From Bacteroidales bacterium (GTDB lineage Bacteria; Bacteroidota; Bacteroidia; Bacteroidales; FEN-979), in NCBI GenBank assembly GCA_023231065.1, contig JALNWE010000009.1, forward strand, positions 1 to 64,000: a stretch of 64,000 bases of DNA, read 5' to 3'. The notes under the pieces are model-generated. The model saw nothing but the letters and a program-made list of their open reading frames with translations. It did no database searches and had not been told where the DNA came from. The translations under genes and the position numbers were made by a program. This document shows, piece after piece, positions 25,004 to 34,436 of this stretch (its first letter is position 1; each line of letters starts with the position of its first letter).

Positions 25004-28000
25004 TTATTTTTGCAACCAGACGCTGAGAAGGGTCAGCAGCTTTTCAGTTTGCACCGGTTTGGAAAGATAATCGCTGGCCCCTGCTTCGATGCATTTTTCC
25101 CGGTCGCCTTTCATGGCTTTTGCGGTCAGCGCAATGATTGGTAACTGCTGAAACCGGGGATCTTTCCTGATTTCCCGCATGGCCGAATAACCATCTATTT
25201 CGGGCATCATGATATCCATGAGGACCAGGTTGGTATCGGGATTAGCATGAAGTTTTTCAATCCCTTCCCGGCCATTTTTCCCTATCAGGATGTGCACCTT
25301 TTTCTCTTCAAGGATTTTTGAAAGAACAAAAACATTTCGCATGTCATCATCGCAGATCAGTATTTTTTTGTCCTCAAAAATAGAATCAGGCAGAAAGCCC
25401 GAAGTAGCTTGCGCTTCGTCCCGATTTCCGGTAACATTGATGGCTCCCTGATCGGGAGAATAAACCAGCTTGGTCTTTTCTGTTGGTTTCTCCGGTGGAA
25501 TGACCGGTTTCATTGCCGACAGGCCGGGCTGTTCATCCCCTTTGTTATTTAAATCAATTGGCAGAATGAGGGTAAAAGTCGATCCTTTGTTTTCAGCGCT
25601 GACCAGCTGGATTTCTCCCCCCAGGATTTGGGATAAATTCCGTGAAATGGTCAATCCGAGGCCAGTTCCTCCGAATTTCCGGCTGATTGTCCCATCTGCT
25701 TGTTGAAATGCTTCAAAAATCAACTTTGCTTTTTCTGGAGATATCCCGATCCCCGTATCACAAACCTGAATCGCGATGGAATTTTCGGCGGTCAGTCCCG
25801 GTTGTGTGAAGACAGTTTTACGGTCAGGACGGAAAACCTTCAGGGTCACACTGCCTTTTTCGGTAAATTTAATGGCGTTCGACATCAGGTTTTTCAGGAT
25901 CTGAAGGACCCGCTGGGAGTCGGTCATAATATATTCCGGAAGATTTTTATCCAGGTTTATGACCAGCTCGATCCCTTTCTGGTTTGTAATGGGGGAGAAG
26001 GCGCTGACAACATACTCCCTAAGCTCTTCCAGGTTCATCTCTTCAATGTCAATCTCCATTCTTCCTGCTTCTACTTTTGAAAGGTCAAGGATATCGTTGA
26101 TCAGGTCGAGTAGATCCTTCCCGGAAGAGTGAATGACGTTGGAAAACTCAATCTCTTCAGGAGTCATGCTTTTGTGTTTGTTGGTTGCCAGCAATTCAGA
26201 GAGGACCAGGATGCTGTTCAAAGGGGTGCGTAGTTCATGCGACATATTGGCTAAAAACTCCGATTTATAACGGCTGGCAATTTCCAGGGCCTCTGCTTTA
26301 CGCTTTATCTCCTGTTGGGCCGATTCGAGGGCTTCATTTTTCTTCCGGATATCATCCCGTTGTAATTCCAAAACCTTGGTCCGCTCCTCAAGTTCTTCAT
26401 TTATGACGCGCAATTCTTCCTGTTGGTGCTGTAAATTTTCTTCAGAGAGCCGCAGCGCTTTTGTCTGTTCCTCCAGTTCCTGGTTGATCTGTCGTAGTTC
26501 TTCCTTCTGCTCGACCAGCTCTTTAGCTTGTTCCTGGGTTTTAGATAACAGCTCCTGGACGCGGTCCCGGGATCTGGCCGTGTTGATGGCAACCGAAATA
26601 TTGTCCAGTGAAACTTCGATGAACACTTGTTTTTGCTCATCAAAAGGTTCAAATGACCCTAATTCTATCACCCCGATCAATTGCCCTTCAAAATGGATGG
26701 GTGAAACGATAAAATGCAGGGGGTGGACATTATCCGGTCCTATATTCACCGTGGATGTTTCATATTCGGAGGCAAAAAAGCTGATGGGTTTACCTTCCTT
26801 GGCAACCTGGCCGATAATACCTTCGCCTGGTTGCAGGGTCTTTTTTACAGTTTCCCCTTCGTTCATGGCGAAGGTAGCAGCCAGCTGCAAGATGTTCTGG
26901 TCATTCTTGAGGTAGAGCAATCCAAACTGTCCGTTAAGATATCGCGATAAGAAGCTAATTATCTCGTTTGACAATTCAGGGATGCTTTTTTCCCCCCTGA
27001 TCTTCAGGCCCAATTCATTGATTCCCGTTTTCAGCCAATCCTGGTTCATGATCTCGATGGAGGCTTCGCGGAGCTTCATGGTCATCTCATAAAGGGCAAT
27101 TCCCAGGGTGTCTTTATCACTGCGCGGCATTACGTTGGTGGAATAATCCCCACTGGCGATTGCTTTTGCCTGTTTAACAACATTTTTGAAACTTTCCACC
27201 ATCTGGTTCATGGAGATGGCCATCACATCTTTGGAACTTCGTACTTTGACTGTTTTGCTGTAATCCCCCAATGCAACCGATTGGCTGACATCAGCAAAAG
27301 ATCGGAGTGAATTGACCAGCCAGTTGAAAGTATCTTTCATTTCCCCCACTTCATTGTTTGCAACCCTGATATCGCGCATGATTAATTCACCATGAGCCAC
27401 TTGTTTTGCCCATTCTGAAATTTTCTTGATGGGTTTTACAAACCGGCTGGTAACGAAGGTTGAAATGATCAGCACCATAATGGTAGTGACAATCAGGGAG
27501 ATCTTGGCGAAGGAAGATAATTTGCGGGCGACAAGATGGGCCTCATCCAGGTCAATCTCTTCTACAAGGGCCCAGTTTACTCCCATTTTTTCCAGGATAG
27601 GAATGTTCTGGTATAATCCCATAACATAGTTCCCCAGAGAGCTTTTATATATACTGACATCTTCAATGATGGGTTTGGCATCGGGAGAGAGGGAGATGTT
27701 ATTTACTTTTACACCCTGCCAGGTTTTCGTTTTCTCATTCTCTTCACTTCTTGTTAAAATCTGAGACTTTTCCCCTGTTTTACTCACCGAGCGGAGTTTC
27801 AGGTCCAGGCCAATCAGATAAACCCTGCCAGTAGTGCCGAACCCAATACCATATTGAATGATTTTATCTATTTTCTCCGGAGAGATTTTAATGAATACAA
27901 CCCCCATTTTTTCCCCGACAGAATTATACACAACCCGGCCCATAAAGCAGAAGGGTTCATTCCCCTCCGGTGGAAAGTGTTCAAGATCTGAAAACATCGG

Positions 28001-28573
28001 TTCCCCTGTGAAAAGAATTTTTTTGAAGGTTTTTCCAATGGCTGTTTCAGCCAGGGGGCCGGAGGACATGTCCTTCCCTTTTTCAGGGCTGTCGTTCAAA
28101 GTAAACAACAATTTTCCCTTGGTATTGATAAAATACAGATCATTGATCCCGGCGGGTATAAATCCCTTTTCAATGGATATCGACAATTGATGCGACATCT
28201 GTTTTACTTCGCGGGATGAATTGGTTGCAAGGGGATTTCCCCCTCTTTTCAGATAATCATTGTTAATCTTTTCAAGGAGTTGCAATTTGGTATGATCATT
28301 TGAGATATCTTCAAGATAATCAGATATTTCCTGAAAATAGTTCTCCAGGTAATTCATCCTAAGCTGCGCCGTGGTAAAAAGGGTTTTTTTTGCCATCACA
28401 TTGAGCCCCTCATAATAATAAAAAAAGTTGATATAGCTTAGGGTGGCAAGAGGTATCAGAGAAATTACCAAAAACCAAAGCAATAATGTTTTCCCGATCC
28501 CCATATTTTTCAGGGTACGGTAATCGAATTCCGTTACCTTACGTTTCAGGTTGACAAAAAACTTCTTGATCAT
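25004..28573 (-). CDS. Hybrid sensor histidine kinase with GAF domain and C-terminal receiver
   Basis: 1189 residues from ATG 28573; a TTG at 28600 would overlap the upstream gene. Order: membrane helix (about 25-50), a Cache-like periplasmic domain (about 55-370), second helix (about 365-390), HAMP plus HAMP-like repeats (about 390-520), GAF (about 540-680), a coiled coil rich in Glu/Gln (about 680-780), HisKA ([15 protein letters not shown]), HATPase ([23 protein letters not shown]) and a receiver (CDDDMRN, LMDIMMPEIDG). The phosphorelay is thus built in, but no HPt or output domain is included. It follows another hybrid kinase by 17 bp on the same strand; the two are probably co-transcribed. 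Stimulus unknown. Confidence 0.9.
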   Translation of the reverse strand: MIKKFFVNLKRKVTEFDYRTLKNMGIGKTLLLWFLVISLIPLATLSYINFFYYYEGLNVMAKKTLFTTAQLRMNYLENYFQEISDYLEDISNDHTKLQLLEKINNDYLKRGGNPLATNSSREVKQMSHQLSISIEKGFIPAGINDLYFINTKGKLLFTLNDSPEKGKDMSSGPLAETAIGKTFKKILFTGEPMFSDLEHFPPEGNEPFCFMGRVVYNSVGEKMGVVFIKISPEKIDKIIQYGIGFGTTGRVYLIGLDLKLRSVSKTGEKSQILTRSEENEKTKTWQGVKVNNISLSPDAKPIIEDVSIYKSSLGNYVMGLYQNIPILEKMGVNWALVEEIDLDEAHLVARKLSSFAKISLIVTTIMVLIISTFVTSRFVKPIKKISEWAKQVAHGELIMRDIRVANNEVGEMKDTFNWLVNSLRSFADVSQSVALGDYSKTVKVRSSKDVMAISMNQMVESFKNVVKQAKAIASGDYSTNVMPRSDKDTLGIALYEMTMKLREASIEIMNQDWLKTGINELGLKIRGEKSIPELSNEIISFLSRYLNGQFGLLYLKNDQNILQLAATFAMNEGETVKKTLQPGEGIIGQVAKEGKPISFFASEYETSTVNIGPDNVHPLHFIVSPIHFEGQLIGVIELGSFEPFDEQKQVFIEVSLDNISVAINTARSRDRVQELLSKTQEQAKELVEQKEELRQINQELEEQTKALRLSEENLQHQQEELRVINEELEERTKVLELQRDDIRKKNEALESAQQEIKRKAEALEIASRYKSEFLANMSHELRTPLNSILVLSELLATNKHKSMTPEEIEFSNVIHSSGKDLLDLINDILDLSKVEAGRMEIDIEEMNLEELREYVVSAFSPITNQKGIELVINLDKNLPEYIMTDSQRVLQILKNLMSNAIKFTEKGSVTLKVFRPDRKTVFTQPGLTAENSIAIQVCDTGIGISPEKAKLIFEAFQQADGTISRKFGGTGLGLTISRNLSQILGGEIQLVSAENKGSTFTLILPIDLNNKGDEQPGLSAMKPVIPPEKPTEKTKLVYSPDQGAINVTGNRDEAQATSGFLPDSIFEDKKILICDDDMRNVFVLSKILEEKKVHILIGKNGREGIEKLHANPDTNLVLMDIMMPEIDGYSAMREIRKDPRFQQLPIIALTAKAMKGDREKCIEAGASDYLSKPVQTEKLLTLLSVWLQK

Positions 28574-28590
28574 GGCGGATCTGGTTGTTT

Positions 28591-30624
28591 TTAATAACAA
28601 AATTTTTCGATGGTCCTGAAAACATCATCAGGGTGAATCGGTTTGGAGATATAGTCATCCATGCCTGCAGCCATACATTTTTCCCGGTCGCCTTTCATGG
28701 CGTTGGCCGTTAACGCGACGATGGGCGTTTTAGCGTTTTTTCCGGTTTTCGCCTTACGGATCGCTCTTGTGGCCTCAAATCCATCCATTTCCGGCATCAT
28801 AACATCCATCAGGATAAGGTCAAATAATATTTCTTTTGATTTTTCCACAGCCTGTAAACCATTATAAGCGGTAGTTACATCCCAACCTTTTCTGGTTAAA
28901 AGTTGTACTACGATCTTTTGGTTGATCAGCTGGTCCTCTACCAATAAAATATTCAATTTCCGGTGGGGGGCTTTTTCTTCCACCCTTTGGGACGCTTCCC
29001 GTTGTGGGATTTCATGATTAAAATACAGGTGGAAAATGACCCGGATTAAATTTCGTAATTCCCTTTGCAAAACGGGTTTAAAAAGAAAGAGCCGGTTTGC
29101 TTCATTTTCCATCATCCGAATGGAATGAATTGATTTATCTTCCGTGAGTAATACCAGTTCAGGGAGCAGGGCTTCGGAATATTCTTTTTTAATCAAAGGG
29201 ATCAGCGGTTCTCCATGATATGCCTGCATGTGGGAATCAATAAATATGATCCCATATTTTTTCTCCATGGGATTTCCGATCAACCTAAGGGCATCATCTG
29301 GTGTAAATGCCAGATCCACTGCAATATTCCAGCCCTTGAAAAACTTTTCCATTTGCAGGCTGTGTTCCTTATGGTTATCAATGACAAGAACGCGGAGAGA
29401 TTGAAGGGCCACGGGGAGCTCAAGTTTCCAATCGGGTTCCGGGTCACGGATCAGTTTCATGGGAAGCGTAAAGGAAAAAGTACTGCCTTCACCCAAATGG
29501 CTCTGAACCCCGATTTCTCCATCCATAAGTTCAACCAATCTTTTGGATATGGTCAGGCCAAGGCCCGTGCCTCCATAAGTCCGGGTAGTGGAAATGGTGG
29601 CCTGGTGATAAGATTCAAAAAGGAATTCCATTTTATTGGCAGCTATCCCGATCCCGGTGTCTTTCACTACAAACCCAACCATTGCCTGGCCTTCGTTCAT
29701 CCCTTTAAAGTCAACGGACAGGGAGATCGTCCCCTTGTTGGTAAATTTGATGGCGTTGCCAACCAGGTTGATCAGTACCTGGCGTATCCTGGTAGGGTCC
29801 CCGATCATTTTATCTGGCATTTCAGCATCATGGAGGCATAAAAACTCCAGCTTTTTCTGAAATGTTTTTACAGAAAGTAAGTGGATCACTTTTTCAAGGA
29901 TATCCCGCAGGCTTAGCCCGACATTATCAATTTCCAGCTTATCTGCTTCAATTTTAGAGATGTCCAGAATCTCATTGATGATCTCCAAAAGCGATTCGCT
30001 GCTTTGTTTTATATCAGTCAAATGTTCATAATACTGTTCGGGAATATCCTGATCCATGAGAATGAGATCGGTCATTCCGATGATCCCGTTCAAAGGAGTG
30101 CGTATTTCATGGCTCATGTTGGCTAAAAAAGAGCTTTTAGCAATGGTTGCTTCCTCAGCGACCCTTTTTGCCCGATCGAGTTCTTCAATGGTTTTTTGCA
30201 GTTGTTTTGTGGTTATCTGCAGGGCGTATTTTTGTTTGAAAAAATCAATATAGGCTTTTATCTTGTTTTGCAGGATTTTCCGGTCAAGGGGTTTATATAA
30301 ATAATCAACGGCCCCCGTTTCATATCCCCTGAAGATCTGTTTGGGTTGTCGGAAAGTTGCCGTGATAAAAATGATGGGAATACTTTTTGTACGCTCACTT
30401 CCCCGCATCAGTTCAGCCGTCTCGAACCCATCCATACCAGGCATGTTCACGTCAAGAAGGACCAGCGAAATATCATGCTCCAGCATCGCGGCCAATGCTT
30501 CATTTCCTGAAATGGCCTTGATGATGTTCAGCTCATCACTGCGGATAATACTTTCAAGCGCGAGCAGATTTTCATTTCGGTCATCAACGATGAGAATATT
30601 GAATTTTTCCAGTCCGTGTTCCAT
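28591..30624 (-). CDS. Receiver-histidine kinase-receiver hybrid protein
   Basis: 677 residues from ATG 30624 ([19 protein letters not shown]); longer in-frame starts would add unlikely sequence. An N-terminal receiver ([12 protein letters not shown]) is followed by a coiled coil, HisKA ([19 protein letters not shown]), HATPase ([23 protein letters not shown]), a receiver-like domain without a normal acceptor site ([21 protein letters not shown]) and a final complete receiver ([22 protein letters not shown]). No membrane segment, so it is cytoplasmic and receives its signal by phosphotransfer. Located just upstream of the membrane hybrid kinase, it may be its relay partner. Confidence 0.9.
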   Translation of the reverse strand: MEHGLEKFNILIVDDRNENLLALESIIRSDELNIIKAISGNEALAAMLEHDISLVLLDVNMPGMDGFETAELMRGSERTKSIPIIFITATFRQPKQIFRGYETGAVDYLYKPLDRKILQNKIKAYIDFFKQKYALQITTKQLQKTIEELDRAKRVAEEATIAKSSFLANMSHEIRTPLNGIIGMTDLILMDQDIPEQYYEHLTDIKQSSESLLEIINEILDISKIEADKLEIDNVGLSLRDILEKVIHLLSVKTFQKKLEFLCLHDAEMPDKMIGDPTRIRQVLINLVGNAIKFTNKGTISLSVDFKGMNEGQAMVGFVVKDTGIGIAANKMEFLFESYHQATISTTRTYGGTGLGLTISKRLVELMDGEIGVQSHLGEGSTFSFTLPMKLIRDPEPDWKLELPVALQSLRVLVIDNHKEHSLQMEKFFKGWNIAVDLAFTPDDALRLIGNPMEKKYGIIFIDSHMQAYHGEPLIPLIKKEYSEALLPELVLLTEDKSIHSIRMMENEANRLFLFKPVLQRELRNLIRVIFHLYFNHEIPQREASQRVEEKAPHRKLNILLVEDQLINQKIVVQLLTRKGWDVTTAYNGLQAVEKSKEILFDLILMDVMMPEMDGFEATRAIRKAKTGKNAKTPIVALTANAMKGDREKCMAAGMDDYISKPIHPDDVFRTIEKFCY

Positions 30625-30775
30625 GCCATAATTATTGTAAAATCCCTGATTTTCAGAAAGGATTTTCTTTCGGATAGTCCTCTTTACAAATGTATTATTA
30701 TTTACTGAATCACGAAAAAAAACCATTATTTTTGTCCACTTGCTTTTCTATAAATAAACCACTAAAACCAACTGG

Positions 30776-32134
30776 ATGAGGCAACATAGTAATAATCTCC
30801 GGACTCCGGGAACAAGGGCAAATTACATTTTATCGATCATTATTATTGGTGTATTTTATTTCATTTTTGGTTTTGTGACCTGGCTTAACGGGATTTTGAT
30901 CCCTTATCTTAAAATTGCCTGTGAGTTGACCAATTTTCAGGCTTTATTTGTGGCTTTTGCCTTTTACATATCCTACACGCTGATGGCCCTGCCTTCTTCC
31001 TGGATTTTGGAAAAAACAGGATTCAGGAATGGGATGATGGTTGGTCTTTGGGTCATGGCCTTAGGGACCTTTTTATTTATCCCGGCTGCATTGCTACGCA
31101 TGTATGCCATTTTCCTGCTGGGACTTTTTGTTCTTGGAACGGGGCTTGCCATTCTCCAAACGGCTGTTAATCCTTATATAACCATTATCGGGCCTCGGGA
31201 AACGGCTGCCCGCCGGATCAGCATCATGGGCATCTGCAACAAACTGGCAGGGGCTATTGCGCCGCTAATCCTCACTTATTTTATCCTGAATGATGGCGAT
31301 GCATTTTTGAAAAGCCTGGCCGGGTTGGATGTGGATACAAAAATGATGGCCCTTGACGGATTGGCCAGAAGGGTCATAGGGCCTTATCTGGTAATGACCC
31401 TTGTGCTTTTTGCATTGGGATTGTTCATCAGGAGAGCGCCACTACCGGAGGTCGAAACCGAACAAATGTCAGAAAACAAGGGTATCGGCGTTGTCTTAAA
31501 AAACTCAATTTTTCAATTTCCCCATTTGATCATCGGGGTGATCGCCCTTTTCTTTTATGTTGGAATAGAAGTGATAGCGGGAGATACTATAATCCGTTAT
31601 GGTTTAGCGCTTGGAGTCCCTCTGGAATCTGCAAAAAACTTCACTTCTGTAGTGTTGATCGCTATGGTTCTGGGTTATATATTGGGCATTATTATGATCC
31701 CCAAGATTATTTCACAAAAAACCGCTCTGACTTGGTGCGGGATACTGGGCATTTTCTTTACCATCATGGTCATCATCCTTCCTTCGGATGCCCGGTTGGC
31801 CATTCCGTTTTTAGATCTGATGTCGATGACGCGGGTGGAGATCATCCTTCCTTATACCTGCTTATTTGTCGGGTTACTGGGGCTTGCCAATTCACTGGTA
31901 TGGCCGGCTATCTGGCCCCTGGCTATCCATGGCCTGGGCCCCTTCATAAAAACCGGCTCTGCATTACTGATCATGGCCATCGCGGGTGGGGCTATTCTCC
32001 CTCTGCTCTGGGGTTATCTTTCCGATATATGGTCCGCGCAACAAGCGTATTGGCTTGGCATTCCATGTTATCTGATGATCATTTATTTTGCTGTTTGGGG
32101 ACATCAACTGAAATCCTGGAAAATAAAAAAATAA
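30776..32134 (+). CDS. Sugar MFS transporter (FucP/GluP-like)
   Basis: 452 residues, twelve predicted helices. Family marks: FIFGFVTWLNGILIPYLK at the start, FQALFVAFAFYISYTLMALP, and GLFVLGTGLAILQTAVNPYI, then VGIEVIAGDTII in the second half. These are typical of the fucose/glucose/galactose:proton symporters common in Bacteroidota. TATTTTTG at 30727-30734 is a -7 candidate. Its stop and the next start share one base (TAATG), so the nucleotidyltransferase gene is coupled. The sugar cannot be told from sequence. Confidence 0.85.
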   Translation: MRQHSNNLRTPGTRANYILSIIIIGVFYFIFGFVTWLNGILIPYLKIACELTNFQALFVAFAFYISYTLMALPSSWILEKTGFRNGMMVGLWVMALGTFLFIPAALLRMYAIFLLGLFVLGTGLAILQTAVNPYITIIGPRETAARRISIMGICNKLAGAIAPLILTYFILNDGDAFLKSLAGLDVDTKMMALDGLARRVIGPYLVMTLVLFALGLFIRRAPLPEVETEQMSENKGIGVVLKNSIFQFPHLIIGVIALFFYVGIEVIAGDTIIRYGLALGVPLESAKNFTSVVLIAMVLGYILGIIMIPKIISQKTALTWCGILGIFFTIMVIILPSDARLAIPFLDLMSMTRVEIILPYTCLFVGLLGLANSLVWPAIWPLAIHGLGPFIKTGSALLIMAIAGGAILPLLWGYLSDIWSAQQAYWLGIPCYLMIIYFAVWGHQLKSWKIKK

Positions 32135-33042
32135 TGAAACCAACATTACTTATTCTGGCTGCCGGAATAGGAAGCCGTTACGGAGGGCTCAAACAACTCG
32201 ACCCGATCGGCCCCTCAGGGGAAACGATCATTGATTATTCCATCTATGATGCTTTACAGGCAGGTTTTGGTAAAGTTGTCTTTATCATCAAGGAGAGTAT
32301 CGAAAAGGACTTCAAGGAAACTTTTTTAGAAAAGCTGAAGGATAAAATTGAGGTAGATTATGTTTTTCAGGAGCTATGGATGGTCCCCGAAGGAGTTGAT
32401 GTCCCTGAAACCAGGCAAAAGCCCTGGGGTACAGGCCATGCTGTTATGATGGCTGAAGAAAAGATCAAAACTCCTTTTGCAGTGATCAATGCCGATGACT
32501 TTTACAGCCGGAAAGCTTTTGAGCTCATCTCCGCTTACTATAAGGATTGGGGCCCCGGACGTGAAAATGATTATTGTATGATAGGTTACCCGGTTGCAAG
32601 TACCCTCTCGGATTTTGGCGCTGTATCCAGGGGAATTTGTCAGGCCGATGACCATAACCGTTTGATTGATGTGGTTGAACGTACCCAACTTGAACGGCAG
32701 GAGAACGAAATTGTCTATAAAAACGATTCAGGACAAATGGAATTAATCCTTCCGGGGACCATCGTCTCCATGAATTTTTGGGGATTCACTCCTTCGTTTT
32801 TCGGATTTCTGAAACAGGGATTTTCCCGGTTTATCAAAGAAAACCAGGAAAACCCCAAAGCTGAATTTTACATTCCCACCATGGTCAATGAACTCATCAA
32901 AAAACAAATCGCGACCGTTACCGTATTATATGGTAAGGTGCAATGGTTCGGGATGACCTATAAAGAAGATCGTAAAATGGTCGTGAAAAAGGTCAAAGAA
33001 CTCATTCTGCAGGGAGAATATCCAGAAAATTTATGGGGGTAA
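32134..33042 (+). CDS. Sugar-phosphate nucleotidyltransferase-like protein
   Basis: 302 residues. LLILAAGIGSRYGGLKQLDPIGP is the Gly-rich NTP-binding loop, VINADDFY carries the metal-binding Asp, and FIIKESI and FWGFTPSFFGFL complete the Rossmann-like NTP_transferase domain. In Bacteroidota this type follows a sugar MFS gene, often with a small-molecule kinase after it; no kinase is present here. It probably activates or senses the imported sugar phosphate. The frame is open for 400 bp upstream inside the MFS gene, but the ATG at 32134 gives the domain start exactly. Confidence 0.82.
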   Translation: MKPTLLILAAGIGSRYGGLKQLDPIGPSGETIIDYSIYDALQAGFGKVVFIIKESIEKDFKETFLEKLKDKIEVDYVFQELWMVPEGVDVPETRQKPWGTGHAVMMAEEKIKTPFAVINADDFYSRKAFELISAYYKDWGPGRENDYCMIGYPVASTLSDFGAVSRGICQADDHNRLIDVVERTQLERQENEIVYKNDSGQMELILPGTIVSMNFWGFTPSFFGFLKQGFSRFIKENQENPKAEFYIPTMVNELIKKQIATVTVLYGKVQWFGMTYKEDRKMVVKKVKELILQGEYPENLWG

Positions 33043-33062
33043 GCCAATTTTTTTTTCTCCTG

Positions 33063-33094
33063 TTCGTTTAATGCTGTACAAATGCCTATTTTTG
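33063..33094 (+). promoter_or_regulatory. Promoter of the beta-barrel protein gene
   Basis: TTCG (33063-33066), 20 nt, then TATTTTTG (33087-33094). It ends 20 bp before the ATG at 33115 and overlaps an upstream in-frame start at 33082, which is therefore unlikely. Confidence 0.5.
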
Positions 33095-33114
33095 TCACAA
33101 GAAAATCCTTCTTT

Positions 33115-33810
33115 ATGAACCATTTAAAGCATTATTTGCTGTTTTTTTGCCTGAGCGCCACCACTTTTTTATTGTTAACCCCGCAAATCACACAGGCACA
33201 AGTGGTTAAAGAAGCCACAAAAAAACGTATAAGCATTGGTTTTGGTATATTTTCCGATATATGGATGAATACCCCCGACGGGATGAAAACCAGGACCATC
33301 AATCAGGGCGTGAACGTTTTTGCGACGTATAATGTTCCTTTCGGAAAAAGCAATTTCGGATTTGCTATCGGATTAGGGATCAGTGTACATAACCTTTACT
33401 GGAATTATATGTTCAAAGGGAATTATGATACCCTGCAATTTGTTAAAGTACCTGACAGTATCAGCTATAAACGCAGCAAACTCACCCTGCCTTATCTTGA
33501 ACTTCCGATAGAATTTCGTTTTAAAACCAAAAGTAAATTTGCAGTGGGAATTGGTTTCAAAGTCGGATATATGATCTATGCCCATACCAAATGGGTTGGC
33601 GACGACTATCTTTTTAATACCTCGACCACTTTAAAGAGCACCGTAATGGATATTAAAAATCTGGAACGGTTTTCCTATGGCCCTACATTCCGGATAGGAT
33701 ATAAATGGATCCATGCTACTGCTTCCTGTTCCCTGTCCGCTATTTTTAACAAGGATAAGGGCCCCGACATATACCCCGTTTCGGTCGGATTACTTTTGAT
33801 GCCTTTTTGA
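33115..33810 (+). CDS. Outer membrane beta-barrel protein (PorT-like fold)
   Basis: 231 residues from ATG 33115, which directly opens a signal peptide (MNHLKHYLLFFCLSATTFLLL... ending QAQ). The rest has alternating strands with Gly and aromatic residues (ISIGFGIFSDIW, FGFAIGLGISVHNLYW, LPYLELPIEFRFKT, FAVGIGFKVGYMIYA). It fits the eight-strand outer_membrane_beta-barrel families of Bacteroidota. It ends at the junction with the convergent PAP2-like gene with no spacer. Substrate or partner unknown. Confidence 0.7.
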   Translation: MNHLKHYLLFFCLSATTFLLLTPQITQAQVVKEATKKRISIGFGIFSDIWMNTPDGMKTRTINQGVNVFATYNVPFGKSNFGFAIGLGISVHNLYWNYMFKGNYDTLQFVKVPDSISYKRSKLTLPYLELPIEFRFKTKSKFAVGIGFKVGYMIYAHTKWVGDDYLFNTSTTLKSTVMDIKNLERFSYGPTFRIGYKWIHATASCSLSAIFNKDKGPDIYPVSVGLLLMPF

Positions 33811-34422
33811 TCAGTGTAATATTATCAACGTGGAAATCACCACAACGCCAAGGAAAAATCCGGTATAAACCTCCACCGGATGATGGGCATTTAGTTTGAG
33901 CCTGGCATAGCCGATTATTCCCCCCGCCAGGATTGATCCAAAGAGAAAAAGATCCGTTTGCAGACCGTATTTCAGTGACAGGCCCAACAACAAACCGGTC
34001 AAACTGCCGATGCCGATCATGTGGAAACTGATCTTGAAATAAAAATTGATGATCAGGGTTAAAATAGCTAAGATGGTACAACCCAACATATAATAACTGA
34101 ACATAACCGATAAGGAAATGCCCTTTAACAGATAATAGGTTAGATAGTAAAATATGGCAACCCCTAAAATTAGATAGGTCCTTTCTTCCTTTTGTTCAAG
34201 AAAAAAAGAGGAGATCACATGCAACCTGTACAATAAAAAAGCAAAAAACAGCGGAAATATAAAAGTGGTCAAAACAACGATACCCAACAGGATCATTTTA
34301 TAATCGACAGGTATCATCAGCGAAATGGCGTTATTGATGTTCAATAACAAGAGTAAAGTGTAAGCCGGGACCAATAACGGGTGGAAGACATAGGAAATGC
34401 CTTTGGCAGGCTGGTTTTGCAT
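33811..34422 (-). CDS. PAP2-like membrane protein
   Basis: 203 residues, about six helices. Near the end, KISFHMIGIGSLTGLL followed by YARLKLNAHHPVEVYTGFFLG resembles the second and third phosphatase motifs of PAP2 enzymes (SxHxxG and SRxxxxxHxxxD). The first Lys/Arg motif is not evident and the Asp of the third motif is Glu. It may be a divergent lipid phosphatase or an inactive relative. It follows rpoN by 14 bp on the same strand. Confidence 0.65.
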   Translation of the reverse strand: MQNQPAKGISYVFHPLLVPAYTLLLLLNINNAISLMIPVDYKMILLGIVVLTTFIFPLFFAFLLYRLHVISSFFLEQKEERTYLILGVAIFYYLTYYLLKGISLSVMFSYYMLGCTILAILTLIINFYFKISFHMIGIGSLTGLLLGLSLKYGLQTDLFLFGSILAGGIIGYARLKLNAHHPVEVYTGFFLGVVVISTLIILH

Positions 34423-34436
34423 AAGCCGGATTGGGA

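Noticed and set aside
26376..26915. Plus-strand Ser/Cys-rich gene
   Set aside because: Complement of the coiled-coil and GAF part of the kinase; no independent signals.
29215..29841. Plus-strand gene opposite the hybrid kinase
   Set aside because: It is the complement of well-conserved HATPase and receiver-like coding sequence; composition follows the minus-strand gene.
31732..32133. Long N-terminal extension of the nucleotidyltransferase
   Set aside because: It is the MFS gene read in another frame; the NTP-binding loop begins directly at ATG 32134.
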